Source: Flavobacterium sp. ASW18X (GTDB taxonomy: Bacteria > Bacteroidota > Bacteroidia > Flavobacteriales > Flavobacteriaceae). From it: a stretch of DNA of 64,000 bases. Location: assembly GCF_005144745.1 (NCBI RefSeq), contig NZ_SWKK01000019.1, positions 18,510 to 82,509 of the forward strand, read 5' to 3'. The notes beneath the pieces were generated by a model that had not been told where the DNA came from, ran no database searches, and was given only the letters and a program-made list of their open reading frames with translations. The translations under genes and the position numbers were made by a program. Below are positions 35,854 through 43,875 of this stretch, one piece after another (within the stretch, counting starts at the first letter, position 1; the number at the start of each line of letters is the position of its first letter).

Positions 35854-35928
35854 TGGAGTATACTGGATTCGAACCAGTGACCTCTGCCCTGTCAAGGCAG
35901 CGCTCTAAACCAACTGAGCTAATACTCC
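35854..35928 (-). tRNA. tRNA-Val(GAC)
   Basis: On the minus strand a 75-nt cloverleaf: acceptor GGAGTAT / ATACTCC with discriminator A, a D-arm GCTCAGTTGGTTTAGAGC, the anticodon stem CTGCC / GGCAG with loop TTGACAG (anticodon GAC, reading GUC), and a T-arm with GGTTCGAATCC. The 3' CCA is not encoded. It lies 25 bases after the queD stop with no terminator or -7 box seen between, so it may be transcribed with queD. Confidence 0.95.
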
Positions 35929-35953
35929 TAAAATAATTATAGATTACAATAAA

Positions 35954-36364
35954 CTACCAATCTCCATACTCGGCAGAATTCTTAGTAGTTTCATGTAAGG
36001 TGATATGTAATAGCTGCCCTGTAGTAAGCTTAGGTTTTAGAATATCATAAATTACTTTCACAAAGTATTCTGTAGAAGGTAAAATATCTGCAAATTCTGG
36101 ACAGTCTTCATTTAGATTTTTATGGTCAAATCGCTCTTCAATTTCGTTTTTAATCAGGCTACCCAAAACAGCCAAATCCATAACAAATCCAGTATCTGGG
36201 TTTACTTCTCCACGGATTCTAACTTCTAAATCAAAATTATGACCATGGTAATGTGGGCTATTGCATTTACCAAAAACCTCAATATTCTTTTCATCACTCC
36301 ATTTAGGATTATGTAAACGGTGTGCCGCATTAAAATGAGCTTTTCTACATATGGTAGCAATCAT
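35954..36364 (-). CDS. queD: 6-carboxytetrahydropterin synthase / 6-pyruvoyltetrahydropterin synthase family
   Basis: A T-fold enzyme of 136 residues that makes 6-carboxy-tetrahydropterin from dihydroneopterin triphosphate in queuosine biosynthesis. The zinc-binding histidines are in FNAAHRLHN and SPHYHGHNF, the catalytic cysteine is in FGKCNSPHYHGHN, and the terminal catalytic pair lies in ERFDHKNLNEDC and LHETTKNSAEY. It has a strong promoter upstream (36384-36413) and a tRNA-Val gene 25 bases downstream, which is suggestive because queuosine is a tRNA modification, though it is not made on tRNA-Val. Confidence 0.93.
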   Translation of the reverse strand: MIATICRKAHFNAAHRLHNPKWSDEKNIEVFGKCNSPHYHGHNFDLEVRIRGEVNPDTGFVMDLAVLGSLIKNEIEERFDHKNLNEDCPEFADILPSTEYFVKVIYDILKPKLTTGQLLHITLHETTKNSAEYGDW

Positions 36365-36383
36365 GGTACTTCATTTAAGGTTG

Positions 36384-36413
36384 CAAAGATAATCCACTTT
36401 CTTGTATCGCCAA
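36384..36413 (-). promoter_or_regulatory. Promoter of queD (TTG-N19-TATCTTTG)
   Basis: On the minus strand a TTG -33 element and a TATCTTTG -7 box are spaced by exactly 19 bases, the Bacteroidota optimum. The -7 box ends 19 bases before the queD ATG. Confidence 0.75.
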
Positions 36414-36433
36414 GCAATTACCTTTTTAAACAT

Positions 36434-36471
36434 AAAAAACCCTTTCTTTGGCTATTGCCTTCAAAAGGGTT
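36434..36471 (-). terminator. Terminator at the end of the SusCD/GMC operon
   Basis: An 8-bp stem (AACCCTTT / AAAGGGTT) encloses an 18-base loop that has its own 3-bp GGC/GCC hairpin. On the minus strand it is followed by a six-T run. It lies about 20 bases after the stop of the subunit-3-like gene and before the queD promoter. Confidence 0.65.
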
Positions 36472-36491
36472 CTTTTACTAAACAAATTATA

Positions 36492-37202
36492 CTAAGTGAT
36501 TAAATTTCCGTTTTCATCCCATTCTGCCACGTCATTACGCTTACTTTGGTCTACGCATTTAGCAATCCATTCCGGATCATAAGAAACTCCATGTTGTGCT
36601 AAAACATCTTCTGGCACACCGTTCCATACATTTGGTGAATTGCCTTTATAACCCAGTTCTTCTATCCCAATTTTAGAGGTATAAAAACCTGTCATAGTTA
36701 GGTTTCTGATCAACGAGAAAAAATTAACCCCAAAAGGGCGTTCTCTAGATGGAGTATCTGGGTCGTAGAAAGCAATTTCGTCTAAAATTGATTTTTGTTG
36801 CTCTTCTGTCAATTTCTTAAACTCATTTTCATAGGCCGTATTACTGGTATGGTCTAACCACATTAAACCACCGCGTAAATCTCTCTGCATGTTGGGCATA
36901 TCCTTAGCGATAAACTCTATAAAGTCTGCAACAGCAGCATCAGAAGCTCCCTTGTAGGTATCACTAGAAGGTAATATTAAATCGCATAAAACTGTTATGG
37001 TTTCCATTTCATGTGCATTAAAAAATTCTTCTGCCATGATTTCTTCATCACGCTCCTTCTCTTTAGGCGTTCTACCATAAAAAACCTCAGCGCTTTTGGT
37101 TACCTGTGCTGTCTCTTCTGCTGTGGGCGTGCAGCCATGTAAAGCTAAACCTGTTGCTACTGAGCCTAAAACTATTGACCGTAAACTATCTCTTCTATCC
37201 AT
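36492..37202 (-). CDS. Gluconate 2-dehydrogenase subunit 3-like protein, Tat lipoprotein
   Basis: The small subunit of a periplasmic GMC dehydrogenase, 236 residues. The N-terminus is MDRRDSLRSIVLGSVATGLA, an RR-x-x-L-R twin-arginine signal, followed by the lipobox-like LALHGC. The body (FFNAHEMETITVLCDLILPS, DAAVADFIEFIAKDMPN, NFFSLIRNLTMTGFYTSKIG) fits the family of gluconate 2-dehydrogenase subunit 3. In such enzymes the small subunit carries the folded flavin subunit through Tat, since the GMC partner has no signal peptide. It begins 2 bases after the GMC stop. Confidence 0.92.
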   Translation of the reverse strand: MDRRDSLRSIVLGSVATGLALHGCTPTAEETAQVTKSAEVFYGRTPKEKERDEEIMAEEFFNAHEMETITVLCDLILPSSDTYKGASDAAVADFIEFIAKDMPNMQRDLRGGLMWLDHTSNTAYENEFKKLTEEQQKSILDEIAFYDPDTPSRERPFGVNFFSLIRNLTMTGFYTSKIGIEELGYKGNSPNVWNGVPEDVLAQHGVSYDPEWIAKCVDQSKRNDVAEWDENGNLIT

Positions 37203-37204
37203 GA

Positions 37205-38926
37205 CTACAAATTCTGTTTTTTAAGTTGGTCCACTATATAATCTGATGCTCTCCACGATAACGCTAGAATTGTCCATGTACAATTTTTATCTGCCTGTGA
37301 TACAAAGGGGCCAGCATCTACTACAAATACATTATCAACATCGTGCAATTGTTGGTATTTATTGGTTACCGATGTTTTAGGGTTATCTCCCATTCTTGTA
37401 GTACCTACCTCGTGAATTATTCTACCTGGAGCATGCAAACCATAATCTACATCTTTACCCGGTTTATCCCCTAGAGGTTCTCCACCCATATTTATCAAGA
37501 TTTCTTCAAAAGTATCTTGCATATGTTTCGCCTGATTTCGTTCTAAATCTGACCATTTATAGTTAAAACGCAATACTGGAATACCCCATTCATCTACTAC
37601 ATTAGGGTCTATTTCACAATAATTTTCTTTTCTAGCAATAGACTCACCTCTACCACTTAAACCGACTACTGCTCCATAATATTTTTTAGCATCACTACGT
37701 AAAATATCGCCATAACCACCAACCTTAGTTCCAAAGAACTTATTGAACTCATTAACATTAAATCCAAAGCCATAACCGGGCATACCCATACCGCCCCATA
37801 TTTCTATATGGTAACCTCTAGGGAAATCTAATTTAGAATTATCGCCCCACCAAGGTGAGTATACGTGCATACCGCCCACACCATCTTCATTATAAGATAT
37901 TTTCCTGTTCATTAAATCTGGAATAAAAGCTGCTCTATCTGCCCCTGTAGAATCGTGCAAATACTTACCAATATGGTCACTGCTGTTCCCTAATCCATTG
38001 GGATGTTGTTTGCTTTTTGAGTTTAATAATATACGCGCAGAACTACACGCTGAGGCTGCCAAAATAACGACTCTACCTTTTAATTTGTATTCTTTTCTAT
38101 CATCTTTACTTATGTAAGAAACGCCTGTAGCCCTACCTTCTTCATTTGTGGTCACCTCTCTAACCACAGAATTTACAAATAGGTCTACTTGTCCTCTACT
38201 CTTTTGTGCTGGAAAAATTAAACAAGTACCCGCAGAGAAATCCGCATATACTTGGCACGCTCTACCACACTGTCCACAATAAAAGCAAACGCCTCGTTCA
38301 TTGTTAATTCGCTTTGTAAGCATTGACATTCTGGAAGGATACACCGGAATACCAGTTTTCTTTGCTCCGTTTATATAAAACAACTCGTGTAATCTTGGTT
38401 TAGGTGGCGGAAGAAAGAAACCGTCTGGATCATTTCTTAAACCTTCATTAGTTCCAAAAACTCCAATTAATTTATCTACACGGTCATAGTAAGGCTTAAC
38501 ATCATCATAACTTATAGGCCAATTATCTCCATACCCATCTATATCTTTGTGTTTAAAATCGTCTGGTCCAAACCTAAGTGATATTCTACCCCAGTGATTA
38601 GTTCTCCCTCCTAACATATGACTCCTAAACCAATCGAACTTAGTACCTTCTGCACGAGTGTATGGTTCACCTTCAATTTCCCAACCTCCGTAAGCAGCAT
38701 CAAAATCACCAAAAGGTCTTGTAGTGCCTGCACCTCTACGAGGACTCTCATATGGCCATTTTAATTGTGTCTGTTGTTTTGGGTCTGCTGGGTCAAAAAA
38801 TGGTCCTGCTTCTACTACGGCCACTTTGAGCCCGGCATCTGCCAACACTTTGGTCGCCATACCACCACCTGCACCGGAGCCAACAATAATAGCATCGTAA
38901 AAGGTTGATTTTTCAATTATTTGCAT
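37205..38926 (-). CDS. GMC family FAD-dependent oxidoreductase with a four-cysteine cluster motif
   Basis: A flavoprotein of 573 residues that probably oxidises a sugar, polyol or glycoside. It has the FAD motif AIIVGSGAGGGMATKVLAD at the N-terminus and the GMC segment MLGGRTNHWGRI. A cysteine cluster Cys214-xx-Cys217-xx-Cys220-xxx-Cys224 (GVCFYCGQCGRACQ) has the spacing of an iron-sulfur site. The C-terminal GMC motifs are HEVGTTRMGDNPKTSV and NVFVVDAGPF, then CTWTILALSWRASDYI. It lacks a signal peptide; export with the Tat-signal small subunit encoded next is inferred. No cytochrome c subunit is present. Confidence 0.94.
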   Translation of the reverse strand: MQIIEKSTFYDAIIVGSGAGGGMATKVLADAGLKVAVVEAGPFFDPADPKQQTQLKWPYESPRRGAGTTRPFGDFDAAYGGWEIEGEPYTRAEGTKFDWFRSHMLGGRTNHWGRISLRFGPDDFKHKDIDGYGDNWPISYDDVKPYYDRVDKLIGVFGTNEGLRNDPDGFFLPPPKPRLHELFYINGAKKTGIPVYPSRMSMLTKRINNERGVCFYCGQCGRACQVYADFSAGTCLIFPAQKSRGQVDLFVNSVVREVTTNEEGRATGVSYISKDDRKEYKLKGRVVILAASACSSARILLNSKSKQHPNGLGNSSDHIGKYLHDSTGADRAAFIPDLMNRKISYNEDGVGGMHVYSPWWGDNSKLDFPRGYHIEIWGGMGMPGYGFGFNVNEFNKFFGTKVGGYGDILRSDAKKYYGAVVGLSGRGESIARKENYCEIDPNVVDEWGIPVLRFNYKWSDLERNQAKHMQDTFEEILINMGGEPLGDKPGKDVDYGLHAPGRIIHEVGTTRMGDNPKTSVTNKYQQLHDVDNVFVVDAGPFVSQADKNCTWTILALSWRASDYIVDQLKKQNL

Positions 38927-38945
38927 TCTATTTTATTTTCTGTTG

Positions 38946-41900
38946 TTAGTTTGTATTTATCCATGTAAAAAACTGTAGTGCATCATTATTATTAGCTACT
39001 ACAATTGTAGACTTGTACCCTTTTTGCATTAATGTGATTTGCTTGGCATCCTTGGCTGCATAAAAACCACTTTCTTGATATTCTTGAGCAGTGAAATTTC
39101 CTTTGCCATCACCAAGCAACAAGATACCAATTCCTGCGTCGTTTTTGGGTGTTTCGATTTCAGCAACCCATAAATTCCCAACACCAAGAACATCTAAATT
39201 TCCATCAGCATTAAAGTCTCTCACTAATAAATTGTTCCAATTGGTTAGTTGCGCCTTGTTAGGTAGGGGATGCATTTTAAAGTCTCCATTCCCTAAATTT
39301 TCTATGTAAACTGATGCAAATGTATCTGCCTGTAAATGCAAGGCATTGTTAAGATTAGCCGCTCCATATATTTGTTCTATGTCCATGGCCGCAAATATGT
39401 CGTACTTTTTTATTTCCTTTTTAAGAGAAGGTATTTGTTGGGAAGAACATGAAAATCCGCGTAGTGGAAAATGTGTATTGCCATTATGGTACCCTAAGAC
39501 AATATCCTTTTTGCCATTGCCATCAAAATCATCATAATAGACATCAAAAGGGGCATCTTTACTTGTTTTGTATTTATAATTAAGTCCTAAATTTCCTGCA
39601 ATAAAATCTGGGTCTCCGTCCCCATCAAAATCCCCAGAGGTCAATCCAAACCACCAACCTCTGCTTGCAGAAAGCCCTGGTGGAGAAATCTTTTTTAACT
39701 GACCTTTTGTATTCACAAATACGGTTATTGGCATCCATTCCCCAACCACCATCAAATCTAAATCTTCATCACCATCCACATCTGCCCATTGAGCAGCTGT
39801 AGCCATTCCTAAATTTTCTAAATCTGGAGCTAAAGTTAGCGTCTTGTTCTGTAGCTGCCCCTCTATATTTACATACAAGGTACTGCTTGCCGCCGTTGGA
39901 TATGCATAAGGCGTATGCCTACCTGTTACAAAAACATCTACATCCCCATCATTATCATAATCTGCGACTGCAATTTTACCGCCACTCTCTCTGGTAACCC
40001 CTAGCAATGCCCCTTTTTTGAACTTCCCTTCAATATTCATATACAGGCGGTCTGTATAGTGAAAATCGTTTTCAGGATATGCATTACCACCACTTGCCAC
40101 GTATAAATCTAGAAAACCATCGTTGTTCACATCTATAAATACTGCATCTACATCTTCATAAGGAGCTTCTTTATTCCAAAATGAGATTTGTGTAGGTCTT
40201 AAACTACCATCTGTTTCTTGTAGTAATAATTGTGGTTCCAATCCACTTGCACCTCCTAAAAAAATATCGTCTAACCCATCATTATTTATATCTGCAACCG
40301 CCATTGCCGGCCCAAATTGAGACATTTTATGAGGCAGCAATAGCTGCTTTTGAAAATCATCAAACGTATTTTCTGTATGCTTAATTACGTGCTGCACCTC
40401 CTCTTTAAACAAACGTTTAGGGTACTTTTTTTTAGGCTGATATGTGGTGGCCAAACTAGCATTTGCCACCCAAACCGTATTGGCTAGAACCTCTTTTTGA
40501 ACCAATCGTTTACCGTCTGGAAAAAACACTTCTACACTATCTATTTTGCTCATTGTTCCTATCCCAAAATGAGCGGTTTGCTCACTTGTAGAATAAATGC
40601 CTCTTACATTCGTAAGTTCTATTAACTGTGTAGCTCCTCCAGAATGTGCATACACACGGCTGCCCAAAGTAGTTTTGTGCGTATCATCCTGAACTATAAC
40701 ACGTAAATAATTTGCCTTATTTTGTTCAGATGAATTGTTACGGTACACAAATGCTGTAGCATTTATATTATTTACTACCATGTCTAAATCACCATCATTA
40801 TCTAAATCTCCGTAAGCGGCACCATTAGAGAACGACTTGTGGTCTAAACCCCAATCCGCAGCAACCTTGTCAAAACTAAAATCGCCCTTATTTTTAAACG
40901 CATAATTCTTTAAAGGCTGAGAGGGAATCATGTTTAGAATAGTGTCTAAATGTATAATTTGAAAGATATCTTCCAGATTACCACCCTCTGGGTGTTTTTG
41001 CAGCCATTTAAAACGCTGTTGATTAATATATTCTGACACTTTTTTATCTGCGTCTGTGTTACGGATATCTCGCAAAAGTCCATTGGTGATGTATACATCT
41101 TTTAAGCCATCATTATCAAAATCCGCAATAAGATTGCTCCAGCTCCAATCCGTAGCTTGCATGCTAGAAAAATTAGCCACGTTACTAAAAGTACCATTAC
41201 CGTTATTTTTATGAAGCGCGTTATACATATATTGGTAATGACCGCCATTATCCACCACATTCCAAAAGCTAGTGATATCCATACCACTCATATTAGACTT
41301 TTGTCTAAAATTGTCTTCGGCTACCATATCTAGCACAAAAACATCTAAATTTTTATCGTTATCCATATCTGCAACGTCTACTCCCATGCTATAAAAAGAC
41401 ATCTGGGGTAACACTTTATTGCCGACACTGGAAAAAGTACCGTCTTGATTGTTAAGAAATACAAAGTCCGGCGCTTCAAAATCATTGGCCACAAAAATAT
41501 CTGTGTAGCCATCATTATTAATATCACTTGCAGATACCGCATTAGGAAAACCGGTAAAGGCTAAACCTGTTTTTTGGGTTACATCTACAAAACCATCTCC
41601 GGTATTTTTATAGAGTTTAAGTTGATGTTCTTCTGTTAAAAGTGAACTCCCCGAATAGGAAGATAGACTCCCCGGATTGGGAGGCTGGGTAAGTAAAAAT
41701 AAATCTAACGCACCATCTTTGTTATAATCTAGAAAGGTAGCATGCCGTGTTCTTTGATTGTTGGCAACACCCCACTTCTTGGCTTGTTCTTTAAATGTTG
41801 CATCGCCATTATTTATATATAGCAAATTGGTTCTTGCTTTTGTATCATCATCATATAACTCCCTACTTACATATATATCTAGGTATCCGTCTGCATTTAC

Positions 41901-42269
41901 GTCTGCTACAGTTACGCCTGTAGACCATCCTAAGTCTTGTAAAATATTGGCTTCCTTAGATGCATCTGTAAATTTTAAATTGCCTTGGTTTAAATACAAT
42001 TTATCTGGCACCATATTGCCTGCAAAAAAGACATCTAACAAACCATCATTATTAAAATCTCCTAAGCCTACGCCTGCACCACCATAAAAGTTAGCATATT
42101 TAAGAATATTATGTTTATTCGTCTCTTTTAGTTCATTCATAAAATTGATACCTGTATCTACAGGCGGCAATAGTGTAAATAATTTAAGCGGCGCATCTGT
42201 TTTATTCTCTTTACAAGAAAAAAAACAAAGCACCATAAGAACAGTTAGTATTGAATGAAACCGAAACAT
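38946..42269 (-). CDS. FG-GAP/VCBS repeat lipoprotein with ASPIC/UnbV domain
   Basis: A large lipoprotein of 1107 residues with lipobox CFFSC (MVLCFFSCKENK). It has many calcium-binding FG-GAP repeats of the DxNxDGxxDxxVxN type (for example GDFNNDGLLDVFFAGN, ADVNADGYLDIYVSRE, GDLDNDGDLDMVVNN) that should fold as a beta-propeller. In the middle lies an ASPIC/UnbV segment (LGSRVYAHSGGATQLIE ... VEVFFPDGKRL). Such CRTAC1-like proteins are common at SusCD loci, and their role is uncertain: perhaps ligand binding or protein interaction at the cell surface. It precedes the GMC gene by 19 bases, so cotranscription is very likely. Confidence 0.92.
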   Translation of the reverse strand: MFRFHSILTVLMVLCFFSCKENKTDAPLKLFTLLPPVDTGINFMNELKETNKHNILKYANFYGGAGVGLGDFNNDGLLDVFFAGNMVPDKLYLNQGNLKFTDASKEANILQDLGWSTGVTVADVNADGYLDIYVSRELYDDDTKARTNLLYINNGDATFKEQAKKWGVANNQRTRHATFLDYNKDGALDLFLLTQPPNPGSLSSYSGSSLLTEEHQLKLYKNTGDGFVDVTQKTGLAFTGFPNAVSASDINNDGYTDIFVANDFEAPDFVFLNNQDGTFSSVGNKVLPQMSFYSMGVDVADMDNDKNLDVFVLDMVAEDNFRQKSNMSGMDITSFWNVVDNGGHYQYMYNALHKNNGNGTFSNVANFSSMQATDWSWSNLIADFDNDGLKDVYITNGLLRDIRNTDADKKVSEYINQQRFKWLQKHPEGGNLEDIFQIIHLDTILNMIPSQPLKNYAFKNKGDFSFDKVAADWGLDHKSFSNGAAYGDLDNDGDLDMVVNNINATAFVYRNNSSEQNKANYLRVIVQDDTHKTTLGSRVYAHSGGATQLIELTNVRGIYSTSEQTAHFGIGTMSKIDSVEVFFPDGKRLVQKEVLANTVWVANASLATTYQPKKKYPKRLFKEEVQHVIKHTENTFDDFQKQLLLPHKMSQFGPAMAVADINNDGLDDIFLGGASGLEPQLLLQETDGSLRPTQISFWNKEAPYEDVDAVFIDVNNDGFLDLYVASGGNAYPENDFHYTDRLYMNIEGKFKKGALLGVTRESGGKIAVADYDNDGDVDVFVTGRHTPYAYPTAASSTLYVNIEGQLQNKTLTLAPDLENLGMATAAQWADVDGDEDLDLMVVGEWMPITVFVNTKGQLKKISPPGLSASRGWWFGLTSGDFDGDGDPDFIAGNLGLNYKYKTSKDAPFDVYYDDFDGNGKKDIVLGYHNGNTHFPLRGFSCSSQQIPSLKKEIKKYDIFAAMDIEQIYGAANLNNALHLQADTFASVYIENLGNGDFKMHPLPNKAQLTNWNNLLVRDFNADGNLDVLGVGNLWVAEIETPKNDAGIGILLLGDGKGNFTAQEYQESGFYAAKDAKQITLMQKGYKSTIVVANNNDALQFFTWINTN

Positions 42270-42298
42270 TTGTAAAAGAATAAAAGTCTTAAGTTAGA

Positions 42299-42322
42299 TA
42301 AAGGAGAGTTTCCCCTCCTTTA
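42299..42322. terminator. Hairpin between susD and the FG-GAP gene, possible attenuator
   Basis: A perfect 8-bp stem TAAAGGAG / CTCCTTTA with an 8-base loop. It has no T run on the minus strand, so it may only trim or attenuate the transcript after susD rather than end it. Confidence 0.4.
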
Positions 42323-42381
42323 TCTTCTTAAAATAAACTAAACTAACCCATACTAGAATTAAGCATTATGAGCACCTATTT

Positions 42382-43869
42382 CTATTGCACATCCCACCAA
42401 ACGCGCGTAGTCAATTGGTCTGGCCCCTGCGCGTCTACAGCTGCCTGATAATTGGTAGGATTATTTGCTTGTTCACTTTCTGAATAGGTAAGCCTTCTTG
42501 GGATAGTGCCACCCGTAACATTACCTGGATAACTAACTGGAGTTAATACCGGAAAACCAGTACGTCTCCAATTTGCAAAAGACTCATATTCATTTAAAAA
42601 AGTTGCTGCCCAATACTGTGTATTAATTTGCTCCAAAGCGTTAGCCGGATCAAAAGGTTTTAATGCTAGATAGTCATCTATAGCCGCATCTTCTATTACA
42701 GCATCTGCACTATAAATCGCTAACATTTTCATGGCTGCTCTTACACCTGCATTATAGTGTGGTTCTGGATCACCACCTGCTAAACCCCAACGTTCTGCAG
42801 CTTCTGCAAGTAAAAAGGCCACCTCTGCGTAAGTCTGAAAAAACATTGGAGCTCCCTCTCCAGTAATTATAGCCCTATTTGGTTCTGCATAAGCATCTGT
42901 ATTCTCTTCGCCTGTTAAATCTAAAAGCAAGCTAGAATCCAATCCATTGGGCAGTCCTTTTAAATCGGAAATTTCTGTACTACCATCAGACCTTCTAGCA
43001 GCCAGAATGGGCAATCTTGGATCATCTTCTAAAAAGTTGATAAACGTCTCACTCATTCTTGGGTTTCCATCGGCTGTAAAAACTTCTCCATTACCATTTC
43101 TATTGATACCTTCTGGCCCTGCTGTGTGTTGAATATATGCAATGTCTGCATTTGACTCCATCACTCCTCCGTTTATGGCTTTGGTCACCCATTCTTGAGC
43201 CGCTGTTGGATTTACTTTTATCAATCTAAATCCTAAACGAAGCATCATAGAATTTGCAAAACGCTTCCATTTTGCCAAATCTCCTTGGTACATAATATCT
43301 GCATCTCCAAATGAAGAAGTTCCTGAACCTAATACTGCCGCAGCACTCTCTAATTCACTTAACATATCTGCATATATCTCGCTCTGCGAATCATATACTG
43401 GGGTTAGGTTGCCCTCTATTACCGCTTTCCCTGCCTCAAAATAAGGTATGTTACCGTACAAATCTGTTAATCTATGAAATGTAAAAACTCTTAGCACCTT
43501 AATAATAGCTACAACTTCTTCTGGTTGCGATTCTGCTTCTGCCTGCACCAACATATCTTCTAATGTTTTAACAGGATTCTCGTAATAACGATCCATTAAA
43601 GAAGAGGCATAACCTCTGTTCCAAGTATATTTATCTCCACTCCAATACCCTGCTGTTGTAGCAAAGTGTTGCATCATAGTAGAGCAATAAATTAAATTGG
43701 CACGCCAATTATCATAACGTTCACTAGACACCTGCAACTGTGCTGTTGTCAATTTATTAGAAATAGCTATCTGACTTGCCTTGGTAGGATCAACATTGAC
43801 ATCCTCAAAACCTTCATCACAAGAAGATATGGAGAACATTACTATAAGTATATAAAGTATTTTTTTCAT
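42382..43869 (-). CDS. SusD/RagB family outer-membrane lipoprotein
   Basis: A surface lipoprotein of 495 residues that acts as a lid over its SusC partner and binds the ligand. It has lipobox SISSC (MKKILYILIVMFSISSC) followed by DEGFEDVNVDPTKA, and SusD-like TPR segments (LTTAQLQVSSERYDNWRANL, FHRLTDLYGNIPYFEAG). The C-terminal block (YWAATFLNEYESFANWRRTGFPVL) is characteristic of the SusD_RagB superfamily 2 type. It follows the SusC gene by 6 bases. Confidence 0.95.
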   Translation of the reverse strand: MKKILYILIVMFSISSCDEGFEDVNVDPTKASQIAISNKLTTAQLQVSSERYDNWRANLIYCSTMMQHFATTAGYWSGDKYTWNRGYASSLMDRYYENPVKTLEDMLVQAEAESQPEEVVAIIKVLRVFTFHRLTDLYGNIPYFEAGKAVIEGNLTPVYDSQSEIYADMLSELESAAAVLGSGTSSFGDADIMYQGDLAKWKRFANSMMLRLGFRLIKVNPTAAQEWVTKAINGGVMESNADIAYIQHTAGPEGINRNGNGEVFTADGNPRMSETFINFLEDDPRLPILAARRSDGSTEISDLKGLPNGLDSSLLLDLTGEENTDAYAEPNRAIITGEGAPMFFQTYAEVAFLLAEAAERWGLAGGDPEPHYNAGVRAAMKMLAIYSADAVIEDAAIDDYLALKPFDPANALEQINTQYWAATFLNEYESFANWRRTGFPVLTPVSYPGNVTGGTIPRRLTYSESEQANNPTNYQAAVDAQGPDQLTTRVWWDVQ

Positions 43870-43875
43870 AGCAGT

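Noticed and set aside
35854..35928. Possible tRNA-Asp, from the string ctgtcaa in the plus strand
   Set aside because: The folded gene is on the minus strand. Its anticodon loop is TTGACAG with anticodon GAC, which is valine.
36434..36471. A CRISPR-like or repeated element from the CCCTTT/AAAGGG pair
   Set aside because: It occurs once and is explained as a terminator; no array of spaced repeats was seen anywhere in the window.
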